Below, in pieces: positions 41,774 through 49,253 of a DNA stretch of 49,450 nucleotides (position 1 is its first letter; every line of letters starts with the position of its first letter). The DNA is from Chlamydiota bacterium (GTDB lineage: Bacteria > Auribacterota > Tritonobacteria > UBA1439). A program made the translations under genes and the position numbers. Location of the stretch: assembly GCA_012729785.1 (NCBI GenBank), contig JAAYCL010000026.1:1-49450 (forward strand). The letters run 5' to 3'. The notes beneath the pieces are model-generated. The model was not told where the DNA came from, made no database searches, and saw only the letters and a list, made by a program, of their open reading frames with translations.

Positions 41774-43165
41774 ATGAGGGTCACCGTGTTCGGCGCCGCA
41801 GGCGGGGAGGTCACCGGCTCGGCGTACCTCGTCGAGACGGCCCACGCGGCAATCCTCGTGGAGTGCGGGATGTTCCAGGGGAAGAACGGCCTCGGCGAGA
41901 GGAATCGCTCCCTCCCGCGCTCCATCCCCGCCTCCTCCCTCGCCGCGGTCCTCCTGACGCACGGGCACCTTGACCACACGGGCCGCCTCCCGCTGCTCGC
42001 GAGGGAGGGGTTCCGCGGCCCCATCTACGCGACCCCCGCCACCGGGGAGATCACCGGCCTCATCCTGCGCGATTCGGCCCACCTCCAGGAGCACGACGCC
42101 GAGCGGCTCAGCCGCCGGCGCGCGCGGGTTGGCGATCCGCCGATCGCGCCTCTCTACACCCTCCGGGACGCCGAACGGATCATCGAGAATCTCGCTCCGG
42201 TGCCGTACCGCGAGCCGCTCGGGGTGGCGCCGGGGATCCGCGCCCGCTTCATCGAGGCCGGGCACATCCTCGGTTCCTCGAGCATCCAGTTGCTCGCGGA
42301 CGAGGACGGCCGCGAGAAGCGAATCGTCTTCTCGGGGGACCTGGGGCCCAGGGGGGCCCCGATCATGCGCGATTTCGAATCGTTTCACGATGCCGACCTC
42401 GTTGTCATGGAATCCACCTACGGCGATCGAAATCACCGCCCGTTCGAGGAAACGGTCGAGCAGCTCATCGCGATCATGGAGGAGGCCGTTGCGGGGAAGG
42501 GGAAGATTCTCGTCCCGACATTCGCCGTCGGCCGCGCGCAGACGCTGCTGGCGGTCCTGGCCTGGATCTTCCGCAGCGGACGCGTGGAGCCGTTCCCGGT
42601 CTTCCTGGACAGTCCCATGGCCGTCGAGGCGACACGGATCTACCGCCGCCACCCGGAGCTGTTCGACGAGGAACTGAAAGGGTTGCTCCGGGAGCAGCTG
42701 TCGCGCGACGACCTGGCGACGCTGCGGGCGACCGTGCGCACGGAGGAGTCGATGGCGATCAACGACCGCCCCGGTCCGTGCCTGGTTCTGGCGGGTTCCG
42801 GGATGTGCACCGGGGGCCGCATCCTGCACCACCTGAGGCACAATCTCTGGAAACCGGAGACGCACGTGCTGATCGTCGGCTACCAGGGGCGCGGCACGCT
42901 CGGCCGCCTCCTCGTGGAGGGATCGAAAAGGGTCACGATCTTCGGGGAACCGATCGCGGTCAAGGCGCGCATCCACACCCTCGGCGGTTTCAGCTCGCAC
43001 GCGGGCCAGGAGGACCTGCTCGCCTGGTTCGACGCCCTCGCTCCGGCGAGGCCCCGCCTCGTCCTCACGCACGGGGAGGATCATGCGCGCGAGGCGCTGG
43101 CGGCGCGCATCCGGGAAAGGCACGGGATCGAGGCGCTGCTCGTGGAAGAGGGGGCGACCGTCTAG
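41774..43165 (+). CDS. Metallo-beta-lactamase/beta-CASP RNA exonuclease-like protein
   Basis: This is a 463-residue nuclease of the CPSF/YsH1 type. The zinc motif THGHLDH (62-68) and later ligands (EAGHILGSSS, SGDLGP) define the metallo-beta-lactamase fold. FAVGRAQTLLAVL, DSPMAVEAT, AGSGMCTGGRI and the C-terminal IHTLGGFSSHAGQEDLLAW belong to the beta-CASP and RMMBL parts. Proteins of this kind process or degrade RNA; DNA cannot be excluded. ATG 41774 follows GGGGGG. It is monocistronic by position, with a 157-base gap afterwards. Confidence 0.9.
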   Translation: MRVTVFGAAGGEVTGSAYLVETAHAAILVECGMFQGKNGLGERNRSLPRSIPASSLAAVLLTHGHLDHTGRLPLLAREGFRGPIYATPATGEITGLILRDSAHLQEHDAERLSRRRARVGDPPIAPLYTLRDAERIIENLAPVPYREPLGVAPGIRARFIEAGHILGSSSIQLLADEDGREKRIVFSGDLGPRGAPIMRDFESFHDADLVVMESTYGDRNHRPFEETVEQLIAIMEEAVAGKGKILVPTFAVGRAQTLLAVLAWIFRSGRVEPFPVFLDSPMAVEATRIYRRHPELFDEELKGLLREQLSRDDLATLRATVRTEESMAINDRPGPCLVLAGSGMCTGGRILHHLRHNLWKPETHVLIVGYQGRGTLGRLLVEGSKRVTIFGEPIAVKARIHTLGGFSSHAGQEDLLAWFDALAPARPRLVLTHGEDHAREALAARIRERHGIEALLVEEGATV

Positions 43166-43196
43166 TTGGCGTTCGGGGTCGGACCACGGAATCGTG

Positions 43197-43224
43197 TTGC
43201 GGGAGAACAGGGTGCGTCTAACAT
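43197..43224 (+). promoter_or_regulatory. Possible promoter of the DUF6868-like gene
   Basis: TTGCGG (43197-43202), a 16-base spacer and TAACAT (43219-43224). It lies 98 bases before the start of the small membrane protein, in a gap that otherwise holds no gene. Confidence 0.3.
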
Positions 43225-43322
43225 GCGCCTAACAAACGGCCTTAGAGGCGTTTTTCAGGCCCGAAATCGGCGTAGAGCGGAGCATCGGCCCAAGGGAGAG
43301 GCGTCAAGGAAAGGAGGACGGT

Positions 43323-43565
43323 ATGGACCTGCATGCGGTTCGATCGTTCTTCATGTGGTGCACCATCCTGAACGGGGGGCTGCTGCTCCTCACCTCCCTC
43401 GTCCTCCTCTGCGCGGGGGATTTCGTCTATCGGCTTCACGGGAGGTGGTTCCCGCTCGGCCGGGAGGCGTTCAGCGTCGCGCGCTACTGTTTTGTCGGGT
43501 TCATGAAGGTGTTGTTCCTGATGTTCAACCTTGTCCCGTACCTCGCCCTGGTGCTTATCGGGTGA
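43323..43565 (+). CDS. DUF6868-like small membrane protein
   Basis: This is an 80-residue protein with two to three hydrophobic segments (about 8-30 and 50-78). Its pattern (MDLHAVRSFFMWCTILNG, GDFVYRLHGRWFPLGREAF, FNLVPYLALVLIG) matches small DUF6868-type membrane proteins found in many environmental bacteria; their function is unknown. A full AAGGAGG ribosome site precedes the ATG. It lies 82 bases ahead of the AlkD gene. Confidence 0.8.
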   Translation: MDLHAVRSFFMWCTILNGGLLLLTSLVLLCAGDFVYRLHGRWFPLGREAFSVARYCFVGFMKVLFLMFNLVPYLALVLIG

Positions 43566-43647
43566 GGGGGCTGGCCCCGGCCCCGCATCGCGACGGCAGG
43601 GTTTTGACGGGACGGTCGCATCGCGGGCGCGGACCATGTAAGGCGGG

Positions 43648-44424
43648 ATGCACGTGAATGCCGGACAGATCGTACGCAGACTGAAGAAGATGGGCGACCC
43701 CCGCGTCGCGGCCCATTCGGGACGCTTCTTCAAGACCGGCGTCGGAGAGTACGGGGAGGGGGACAGGTTCCTCGGCATCCGGGTCCCGGCCCTGAGGAGA
43801 TGTGCGGGGGAATGCAGGGGGCTTTCGATCGAGGAAGCGCTGAAGCTCCTGCGGTCGCCGTTCCACGAGGCCCGCCTGCTCGCCCTGCTGCTGCTCGTCG
43901 CGCGTTACTCCTCGGCCCGGAACGAAGGCACGCGCGCGGCCGTCTACCGCGCCTACCTGCGGCACACCGCCCTCGTCAACAACTGGGACCTGGTCGACTG
44001 CTCCGCGGACAAGATCGTGGGCGCCCACCTGTTCGAGAGGGACAGGAGACCGCTCCGTCGGCTCGCCCGGTCGAAGAGCCTCTGGGAGCGGAGGATCGCC
44101 GTGATGGCCACGTTCCACTTCATCCGGAGGGGCGATTTCACGGACACCTTTGCGATCGCGGAACTGCTGCTCGACGACCCCGAGGATCTGATCCACAAGG
44201 CCGCGGGGTGGATGCTGCGCGAGGTGGGGAAGCGCGACCAAGCCGCGGAGGAGGCGTTCCTGGCACGGCACTGCGGAACGATGCCGCGCACGATGCTCCG
44301 ATACGCCATCGAGAAGTTCCCCGAGCGAACGCGCCGCGCCTACCTGGTACGCCGGGGGCGAACCGGGAGGGCGCCGTGCGACGGAGTGCGCCGCAGGCCG
44401 GATATCGCTGAGAAGGCGACGTAG
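43648..44424 (+). CDS. AlkD-like DNA alkylation repair protein
   Basis: This 258-residue HEAT-repeat-like DNA glycosylase removes alkylated purines (for example 3-methyladenine or 7-methylguanine) without base flipping. Family markers are FLGIRVPALRR near the N-terminus, NNWDLVDCSA (catalytic Asp and Trp), LWERRIAVMATFHFI, HKAAGWMLREVGKRD and MPRTMLRYAIEKFPE. The C-terminal 25 residues are basic and less conserved. It is 33 bases ahead of a methyltransferase gene of the same repair pathway, so the two form a small alkylation-damage operon. Confidence 0.92.
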   Translation: MHVNAGQIVRRLKKMGDPRVAAHSGRFFKTGVGEYGEGDRFLGIRVPALRRCAGECRGLSIEEALKLLRSPFHEARLLALLLLVARYSSARNEGTRAAVYRAYLRHTALVNNWDLVDCSADKIVGAHLFERDRRPLRRLARSKSLWERRIAVMATFHFIRRGDFTDTFAIAELLLDDPEDLIHKAAGWMLREVGKRDQAAEEAFLARHCGTMPRTMLRYAIEKFPERTRRAYLVRRGRTGRAPCDGVRRRPDIAEKAT

Positions 44425-44456
44425 ACGCGTTTCGCGGCCCGGGAGGGCGCCAAGAG

Positions 44457-45119
44457 ATGCGGGCACATTCCGCGAAGGAGGACCGCAACCTCCCCGCGCG
44501 GGGGAGAAGAGGCGCGCCGCGCTTCACGTCTGAGGCGGTGCGGCACTGCCTGCGCGACACCGCGTTCGGCCCCGTCGCCGTGCTCTGGTCCGCGGAGGTT
44601 CGGGCGCCCGGGATCGTGCGCATCCTCCTCTCCAAACCGGGCCTGCCCGCGCCGCGCTCCCTCGCGACGCAGTTTTCCGGTTCCGCCTCGTCCTCCTGCC
44701 GGGAGATCGGCCTCGTGCTCGACCGGATCGAGGCGTTCCTCTGCGGCGAGGATATCCGATTTTCCCTCGATACGGTCCGACTGGACCTCTGCCCCCCGTT
44801 CCAGCGGAGGGTGCTCCGCGCCGTTCACGCGATCCGCCGCGGCAGGGTCGGCACGTACCGTCTCATCGCGGCGCGCGCGGACGTTCCGGGCGGCGCCCGG
44901 GCGACGGGGACGGCCCTGGCGACCAATCCGTTCCCCCTCGTCATCCCCTGCCACCGGGTGATCCGCTCCGACGGGAGCCCGGGCGGCTACGGGGGCGGGG
45001 CGGGGATGAAACGGGCCCTGCTGGCGATGGAGGGCGTCGTGTTCCATGCATCGGGGAAGGTTGTTCTGCGGAAGGGCGCGCATCCCCCAGACCGCCCCGT
45101 GCCGGGCTTTTGCGGTTGA
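44457..45119 (+). CDS. ogt: Methylated-DNA-protein-cysteine methyltransferase (Ogt/MGMT-like)
   Basis: This 220-residue suicide repair protein transfers the methyl group of O6-methylguanine to its own cysteine. The active site IPCHRVI is present with Cys165, followed by the GSPGGYGGG loop; the helix-turn-helix part FQRRVLRAVHAIRRGRVGTYR is normal. An N-terminal domain of about 110 residues precedes it. ATG 44457 is preceded by a GGGAGG element. It follows the AlkD gene by 32 bases. Confidence 0.93.
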   Translation: MRAHSAKEDRNLPARGRRGAPRFTSEAVRHCLRDTAFGPVAVLWSAEVRAPGIVRILLSKPGLPAPRSLATQFSGSASSSCREIGLVLDRIEAFLCGEDIRFSLDTVRLDLCPPFQRRVLRAVHAIRRGRVGTYRLIAARADVPGGARATGTALATNPFPLVIPCHRVIRSDGSPGGYGGGAGMKRALLAMEGVVFHASGKVVLRKGAHPPDRPVPGFCG

Positions 45120-45144
45120 ACGGGCGGCCGGAAACTGGTATCGT
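45116..45144 (+). promoter_or_regulatory. Strong sigma70-like promoter with predicted leaderless start
   Basis: TTGAAC (45116-45121), exactly 17 bases, then TGg-TATCGT (hexamer 45139-45144), then gccggc and ATG 45151. The -35 box overlaps the stop of the MGMT gene. The transcript would begin at or next to the ATG. Confidence 0.6.
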
Positions 45145-45150
45145 GCCGGC

Positions 45151-45357
45151 ATGGCATGCGAACGGATGCGCGACATCGATCGGGAGGATAGGTTCGCCCT
45201 CTCGATGCTCGGGGCCGGCATCGCGCGCGCCCCGTCGAGGATCATGTGCCTCCTCCATTCCTATCCGCGCGGGACGCAGGCCATCTCCCGGGTCCGCTCG
45301 GGGTTCGACCGGCGCATGCGCCGGCTCGTCCTCGAGGCGCGGAGGGGCATGCGTTGA
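45151..45357 (+). CDS. Small basic protein, unknown
   Basis: This is a 68-residue Arg-rich protein (SRVRSGFDRRMRRLVLEARRGMR at the end, given here only as composition: 14 Arg). No family is recognised and no membrane segment is seen. The ATG at 45151 has the strongest promoter of the region 6 bases upstream and no Shine-Dalgarno. Its stop overlaps the TTG of the next gene (TTGA). A short leaderless ORF coupled to a lipoprotein gene could be a leader or a genuine small protein. Confidence 0.5.
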   Translation: MACERMRDIDREDRFALSMLGAGIARAPSRIMCLLHSYPRGTQAISRVRSGFDRRMRRLVLEARRGMR

Positions 45358-46406
45358 AGCGCGCCGTCGCCGTCCTCCTCGCCGCCGCCGTGTTTGGCGG
45401 CTGCATGCGGTACGCCCCCGAGGTCCGCACACGGCCCCCGAAGACGGCGATTCCCGCCTCGGCACGGGAGTCGCGCCGCCTGCCCCCGCCGCTCGTCATC
45501 GAGGTGGCGCTCGTGCCGGAGCCGGGAAGCCCGCCCTGCCCCGAGGCGCCCGCCGCCCCGACCGACTACCTCGAGGAGGTGCGGGACTGCGTCCGGATCG
45601 GCGCGGCGGCGGTCCGGGTACAGCCGCTCGCCTCGGACAGCGGGGCCGGCCGCCCCCGGTACGACCGGAGCCTCGCGAACTACCGGAGGATCGTCGCGGG
45701 GGTGCTTCTGGCCGCCCCCGACGTCGTCATCGATCTCGACCTCGAGGGGGCGCCGCCGGACGCGGCCGGGTGGGCCCGCTGCAACGGGCGGATAGAGATC
45801 CTCGACGAGGGGGGGGCGCGTGCGCGGCTCCTGCCCGCCGGAGGGGAGGCCCCGCTCGAGAAGATGCGGAAGATCATCGCCGGGGGAGGGCACCTGCGCA
45901 TCGGCCTCCGAGAGAGCCGCGGATGGCCCTACAGAAGGCGGCCCGGCAACCTCGACTACCTGCGCCGGGCGGTGTCGATGGCGCGCGCGATGGGCCGCCC
46001 GGTCGCCACGCCCGCGGAGGCGCGGGAGATGCTCGGCCTCAAGCCGCTAACCCGCCTCTACGCGGTGCCCGGCGCCAGAACGGTGAAGGCCGGGGAGAGA
46101 TTCTCGCTCGACGTCATCGCCCAACCGCTCAGGGAGGCGGTGAAAGGGTACGTCGTCTTCGTCGCCCCCGACGGGAAACGATACTCGCTCGCGAAGGGGG
46201 GGAGGGTCGCACGCGGGGTCGCCCCGTTCATCTCCGATCCTAAGGGGATCAGAATCCCCTTCTGCCGGACCGTGTTCGACGCCTCGATCCACCCCGCGAC
46301 GCGCCCGGGCGACTACACCGTCGTGGCCGCCCTGGTGCCGCCGGACTCGGCCGCGCGCCTCTCGACGGCGCTCGCCGTGGCGATTGAGAAGGTCACGGTC
46401 GAGTGA
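45354..46406 (+). CDS. Lipoprotein with BKACE-like (DUF849) domain and C-terminal beta domain
   Basis: This is a 350-residue lipoprotein: TTG 45354 gives signal VFGGC with lipid Cys17, and GGAGGGG lies just upstream. Residues about 40-230 resemble the BKACE (3-keto-5-aminohexanoate cleavage, DUF849) TIM barrel. CVRIGAAAVRVQPLASDSG corresponds to the AGAAIVHIHVRD block, DRSLANYRRIV and PDVVIDLDLEG follow in order, and GGHLRIGLRESRG...LRRAVSMARAMGRPVATPAEAREMLGL matches the BKACE C-terminal block. The two zinc His residues are absent and the middle is shortened, so it is probably not a BKACE catalyst. Residues about 240-350 form a beta-rich domain (AGERFSLDVIAQP, GYVVFVAPDGKRY, PGDYTVVAAL). The function is unknown. 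Confidence 0.6.
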   Translation: MKRAVAVLLAAAVFGGCMRYAPEVRTRPPKTAIPASARESRRLPPPLVIEVALVPEPGSPPCPEAPAAPTDYLEEVRDCVRIGAAAVRVQPLASDSGAGRPRYDRSLANYRRIVAGVLLAAPDVVIDLDLEGAPPDAAGWARCNGRIEILDEGGARARLLPAGGEAPLEKMRKIIAGGGHLRIGLRESRGWPYRRRPGNLDYLRRAVSMARAMGRPVATPAEAREMLGLKPLTRLYAVPGARTVKAGERFSLDVIAQPLREAVKGYVVFVAPDGKRYSLAKGGRVARGVAPFISDPKGIRIPFCRTVFDASIHPATRPGDYTVVAALVPPDSAARLSTALAVAIEKVTVE

Positions 46407-46522
46407 CCGGCGGATTCTCGAGGCGGATCTCCGGGGACGGCCGCCGATTCCAGGCGGTACCCCGGCGCAGGCGCGCCCGGGGCGGACCGGGAACAACAGG
46501 AAACGGGAAAGGATTCAAGGAT

Positions 46523-48247
46523 ATGCGCTGGACAGAGGCGTTCATACCGACGCTCAAGGAGTGCCCGGCCGATGCCGAGATCGTCAGCCACACGCTGATG
46601 CTGCGCGCGGGGATGATTCGGAAGCTCGGCGCGGGGATCTACACCTACCTCCCGCTGGGCTGGCGGACCGTCAGAAAGGTCGAACGGATCGTGCGGGAGG
46701 AGATGGACCGCGCCGGTGCCCAGGAGCTCCTCCTCCCCATCCTGAGCCCCGCCGAGCTCTGGCGCGAGAGCGGGCGCTGGGACGAGTACGGCAAGGAGCT
46801 GATGCGGCTGCGGGATCGGCACGACCGCGAGTTCGCCCTCGGCCCGACGCACGAGGAGGCGATCACCGCCACCGTGCGCGGGGAGGTGCGCTCCTACCGC
46901 GAGCTGCCGCTCTGCCTCTACCAGATCCAGACGAAGTTCCGCGACGAGGTGCGGCCGCGCTTCGGCGTGATGCGGGGGCGGGAGTTCACGATGAAGGACG
47001 CCTACTCGTTCCATCGAAACGCCGCGTCCCTCGACGACTACTACCGGGCGATGCACGAGGCGTACGCGCGCATCTTCAAACGCTGCGGGCTCACCTTCAG
47101 GGCGGTGCTCGCCGACCCCGGCCTGATGGGGGGGAGGGAGACGCACGAGTTCATGGTGCTGGCCGAGACGGGGGAGTCGGTGGTGATCTCCTGCCCCGCG
47201 GAATCGTGCGGCTACGCCGCCACCACGGACACCGCCGCCGGCGTCGCGCCGCCCGCCGCCCAGCCCGCGGAGACGCCGCTGCGGGAGGTGGACACCCCGG
47301 GGAAGCGGACGGTCGAGGAGGTCGCCGCGTTCCTCGGCGTGGCGGCGGACCGGCTCATCAAGACGCTGCTCTACCGGGCCGGCGGGGAGACGGTCGCGGT
47401 CCTGGTGCGCGGCGACCGGGACGTGAGCGAACCGAAGCTCCGGCGGGCGCTCGGGCGGGCCGTGGTGGAGCTCGCCGGCGAGGAGACGGTCCGCGGGATC
47501 ACGGGGGCGGAGACGGGGTTCGCTGGGCCGGTCGGTCTCGCCGGGGTCCGGATCCTCGCCGATCGAACGGTGCAGGGGATGCGGGACGCCGTCACGGGGG
47601 CGAACAAGAACGACCGCCACCTCGCGGGCGTGAGCGAGAAGCGCGACTTCTCCGTCGAGGGGTTTTTCGACCTGGCCGTGAGTCGCGAGGGGGACGGCTG
47701 CCCGCGCTGCGGCGCGGCGCTCACCGCCTACCGCGGCATCGAGGTGGGGCAGATCTTCAAGCTGGGGACAAAGTACAGCGAAACGATGGGGGCGACGTTT
47801 ACCGACGAGGACGGCGCCGCCAAGCCGTTCGTGATGGGCTGCTACGGCATCGGCATCACGAGGACCGTCGCCGCGGCGATCGAGCAGCACCACGACAAGG
47901 ACGGGATCGTCTGGCCGATGGCGCTCGCGCCGTACCAGGTCGAGATCATCGCCATGAAGCCGTCCGACGAGGCGGTGATGCGCGCCGCCTGCACACTCGC
48001 CGACCTCCTCGCCGCCAAAGGGGTCGAGGTGGTGCTCGACGACCGCGATGAGCGGCCCGGGGTGAAGTTCAAGGACGCCGACCTCGTCGGCATCCCGCTC
48101 CGGGTCGTCGTGGGTCCGAAGGGGCTCTCGCAGCGAAAGATCGAACTGAAGTGGAGGGGCGATACGGAGGCGCGGCTCGTCGATGCGGAAGGCGCCGCCG
48201 ACGAGATCGCGAAACTCGTTCTGGCGAGGATGGAAGCCGGCGACTGA
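46523..48247 (+). CDS. proS: Prolyl-tRNA synthetase (bacterial type)
   Basis: This 574-residue class II aminoacyl-tRNA synthetase has normal bacterial length. Motif 1 region GAGIYTYLPLGWR, motif 2 (FRDEVRPRFGVMRGREFTMKDAYSF) and motif 3 (GCYGIGITR) are all present. An editing insertion (INS/YbaK-like, about 230-380) follows motif 2, and the anticodon-binding domain (PYQVEIIAMKP, DDRDERPGVKFKDADLVGIPLR) ends the protein. ATG 46523 is chosen by the family N-terminus MRWTEAFIPTLKE; a GGAAAGGA element precedes it. The 116-base gap before it holds no gene. It converges with the BMC genes. Confidence 0.97.
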   Translation: MRWTEAFIPTLKECPADAEIVSHTLMLRAGMIRKLGAGIYTYLPLGWRTVRKVERIVREEMDRAGAQELLLPILSPAELWRESGRWDEYGKELMRLRDRHDREFALGPTHEEAITATVRGEVRSYRELPLCLYQIQTKFRDEVRPRFGVMRGREFTMKDAYSFHRNAASLDDYYRAMHEAYARIFKRCGLTFRAVLADPGLMGGRETHEFMVLAETGESVVISCPAESCGYAATTDTAAGVAPPAAQPAETPLREVDTPGKRTVEEVAAFLGVAADRLIKTLLYRAGGETVAVLVRGDRDVSEPKLRRALGRAVVELAGEETVRGITGAETGFAGPVGLAGVRILADRTVQGMRDAVTGANKNDRHLAGVSEKRDFSVEGFFDLAVSREGDGCPRCGAALTAYRGIEVGQIFKLGTKYSETMGATFTDEDGAAKPFVMGCYGIGITRTVAAAIEQHHDKDGIVWPMALAPYQVEIIAMKPSDEAVMRAACTLADLLAAKGVEVVLDDRDERPGVKFKDADLVGIPLRVVVGPKGLSQRKIELKWRGDTEARLVDAEGAADEIAKLVLARMEAGD

Positions 48248-48268
48248 GACGGGTGTTCCGGGGCGGGG

Positions 48269-48592
48269 TTACCGCTTCCTGCGCGGCGACATGCGGGCGG
48301 GGGGCGTCTTCGGCGAAACGTCCGGGGCGAGGTGGATCTCGTCGATGTAGCCCACGATGACGGCGCGCACGCAGCCGTCTTTCCAGTCGAGCACCTGTCG
48401 CGCGGAGTTCCCCTCGTCCACGAAGAGCACCCGGTCGCCCGCCCCCGCCTGGACCGTGTCCACCGCCACCACCGGCGTCTCGGTCCGCTTTCCGTGCGGG
48501 TCCTCGGGGCGCACGAGCAGGAGCTTCCGCCCGTCGAACCCCTCGTGCTTGAGCGTCGCCACCACCGTGCCGATGACCGTGCCGATCTTCAT
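48269..48592 (-). CDS. BMC pentameric vertex protein (EutN/CcmL), paralogue 1
   Basis: This 107-residue BMC-P protein forms pentamers that close the corners of a protein microcompartment. The start MKIGTVIGTVVATLKHEG is the family signature, followed by KLLLVRPED, VAVDTVQAGAGDRVLFVDEGNSAR (the conserved AGxGDxV loop) and AVIVGYIDEI. It carries a basic Arg/Lys/Pro tail of about 20 residues not shared by its neighbours. Its ATG shares one base with the preceding stop (TGATG). It is the last gene of the visible shell cluster and converges with proS. Confidence 0.92.
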   Translation of the reverse strand: MKIGTVIGTVVATLKHEGFDGRKLLLVRPEDPHGKRTETPVVAVDTVQAGAGDRVLFVDEGNSARQVLDWKDGCVRAVIVGYIDEIHLAPDVSPKTPPARMSPRRKR

Positions 48593-48861
48593 CAGGCATC
48601 CCTCGTCACGGCGTCGACGATCCCGGTGACGGTCGCGTCGGAGGGGTTGAACGGCTCCGGAAGGGGCAGCGACGCCTCGCGGCCGCCGATGAAGAAGACG
48701 GTCTCGCCGGGGCCCGCCTGCTGCGTGTCGCAGGCGACCACCGGCTCGCCCGACGCCTTCCGTTCCTCGTCGAGCGGCTGCACGAGGAGGAGCTTGACGC
48801 CCTTGAGCGAGTCGACCTTCCTGCTCGCGACCACCGTGCCGATGACTGTTCCGATCTTCAT
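48592..48861 (-). CDS. BMC pentameric vertex protein (EutN/CcmL), paralogue 2
   Basis: This 89-residue BMC-P protein begins MKIGTVIGTVVASRKVD. KLLLVQPLDEE, VVACDTQQAGPGETVFFIGGREAS and the terminal ATVTGIVDAV follow. Normal length for the family. ATG 48861 is preferred over an in-frame ATG at 48870, which would add three residues; no strong Shine-Dalgarno supports either. It overlaps the next gene by one base and follows the third paralogue by 28 bases. Confidence 0.92.
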   Translation of the reverse strand: MKIGTVIGTVVASRKVDSLKGVKLLLVQPLDEERKASGEPVVACDTQQAGPGETVFFIGGREASLPLPEPFNPSDATVTGIVDAVTRDA

Positions 48862-48889
48862 ATGCGGCATGCCGCGGGCGGAGCCGGAT

Positions 48890-49198
48890 TCATGCGGCCC
48901 CGGCCGACGCGCCCTTGCGGTAGATCTCCCTGCCGCCGACCTCCCACGAGTCGACGACCGCCATCACGACGCCGTCCACGGGGCGCTTGTCGGTCGGGGC
49001 GGTCTGCCGGCAGGAGCTCCCCTCCGCGTACAGCACCAGGTCGCCGGTGCCCGCCTGCACCACGTCGACCGCGACCGTGTAGTTGTCCAGGTCGGCGCCG
49101 GTGTGCGAGACCTGCCTGACGAGCAGAAGCGTGAGCCCCTGGATCTTTTCGCTCTTGCGCGTCGAGACGACCGAGCCGACCACCCTGCCGAGCTGCAT
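48890..49198 (-). CDS. BMC pentameric vertex protein (EutN/CcmL), paralogue 3
   Basis: This is a 102-residue BMC-P protein beginning MQLGRVVGSVVSTRKSE. LTLLLVRQVSH, VAVDVVQAGTGDLVLYAEGSSCRQT and DGVVMAVVDSWE follow. It is the most divergent of the three neighbours. It lies 55 bases downstream of the BMC hexamer gene. Three vertex paralogues in tandem are the arrangement described for PVM-type microcompartments that degrade fucose or rhamnose aldehydes; the enzymes themselves are beyond the window. Confidence 0.92.
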   Translation of the reverse strand: MQLGRVVGSVVSTRKSEKIQGLTLLLVRQVSHTGADLDNYTVAVDVVQAGTGDLVLYAEGSSCRQTAPTDKRPVDGVVMAVVDSWEVGGREIYRKGASAGAA

Positions 49199-49253
49199 GC
49201 GCCCCTCCGGGGCGGGTTCCGCGCCCCTCGCCCGGGGATCCCGGGCCCGCCGG

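Noticed and set aside
43216-43233. Two RYYYAAC words (GTCTAAC, GCCTAAC) resembling halves of integron attC sites
   Set aside because: No matching GTTRRRY partner or paired stem is present nearby, and no integrase is seen. Chance matches in an AT-richer gap are likely.
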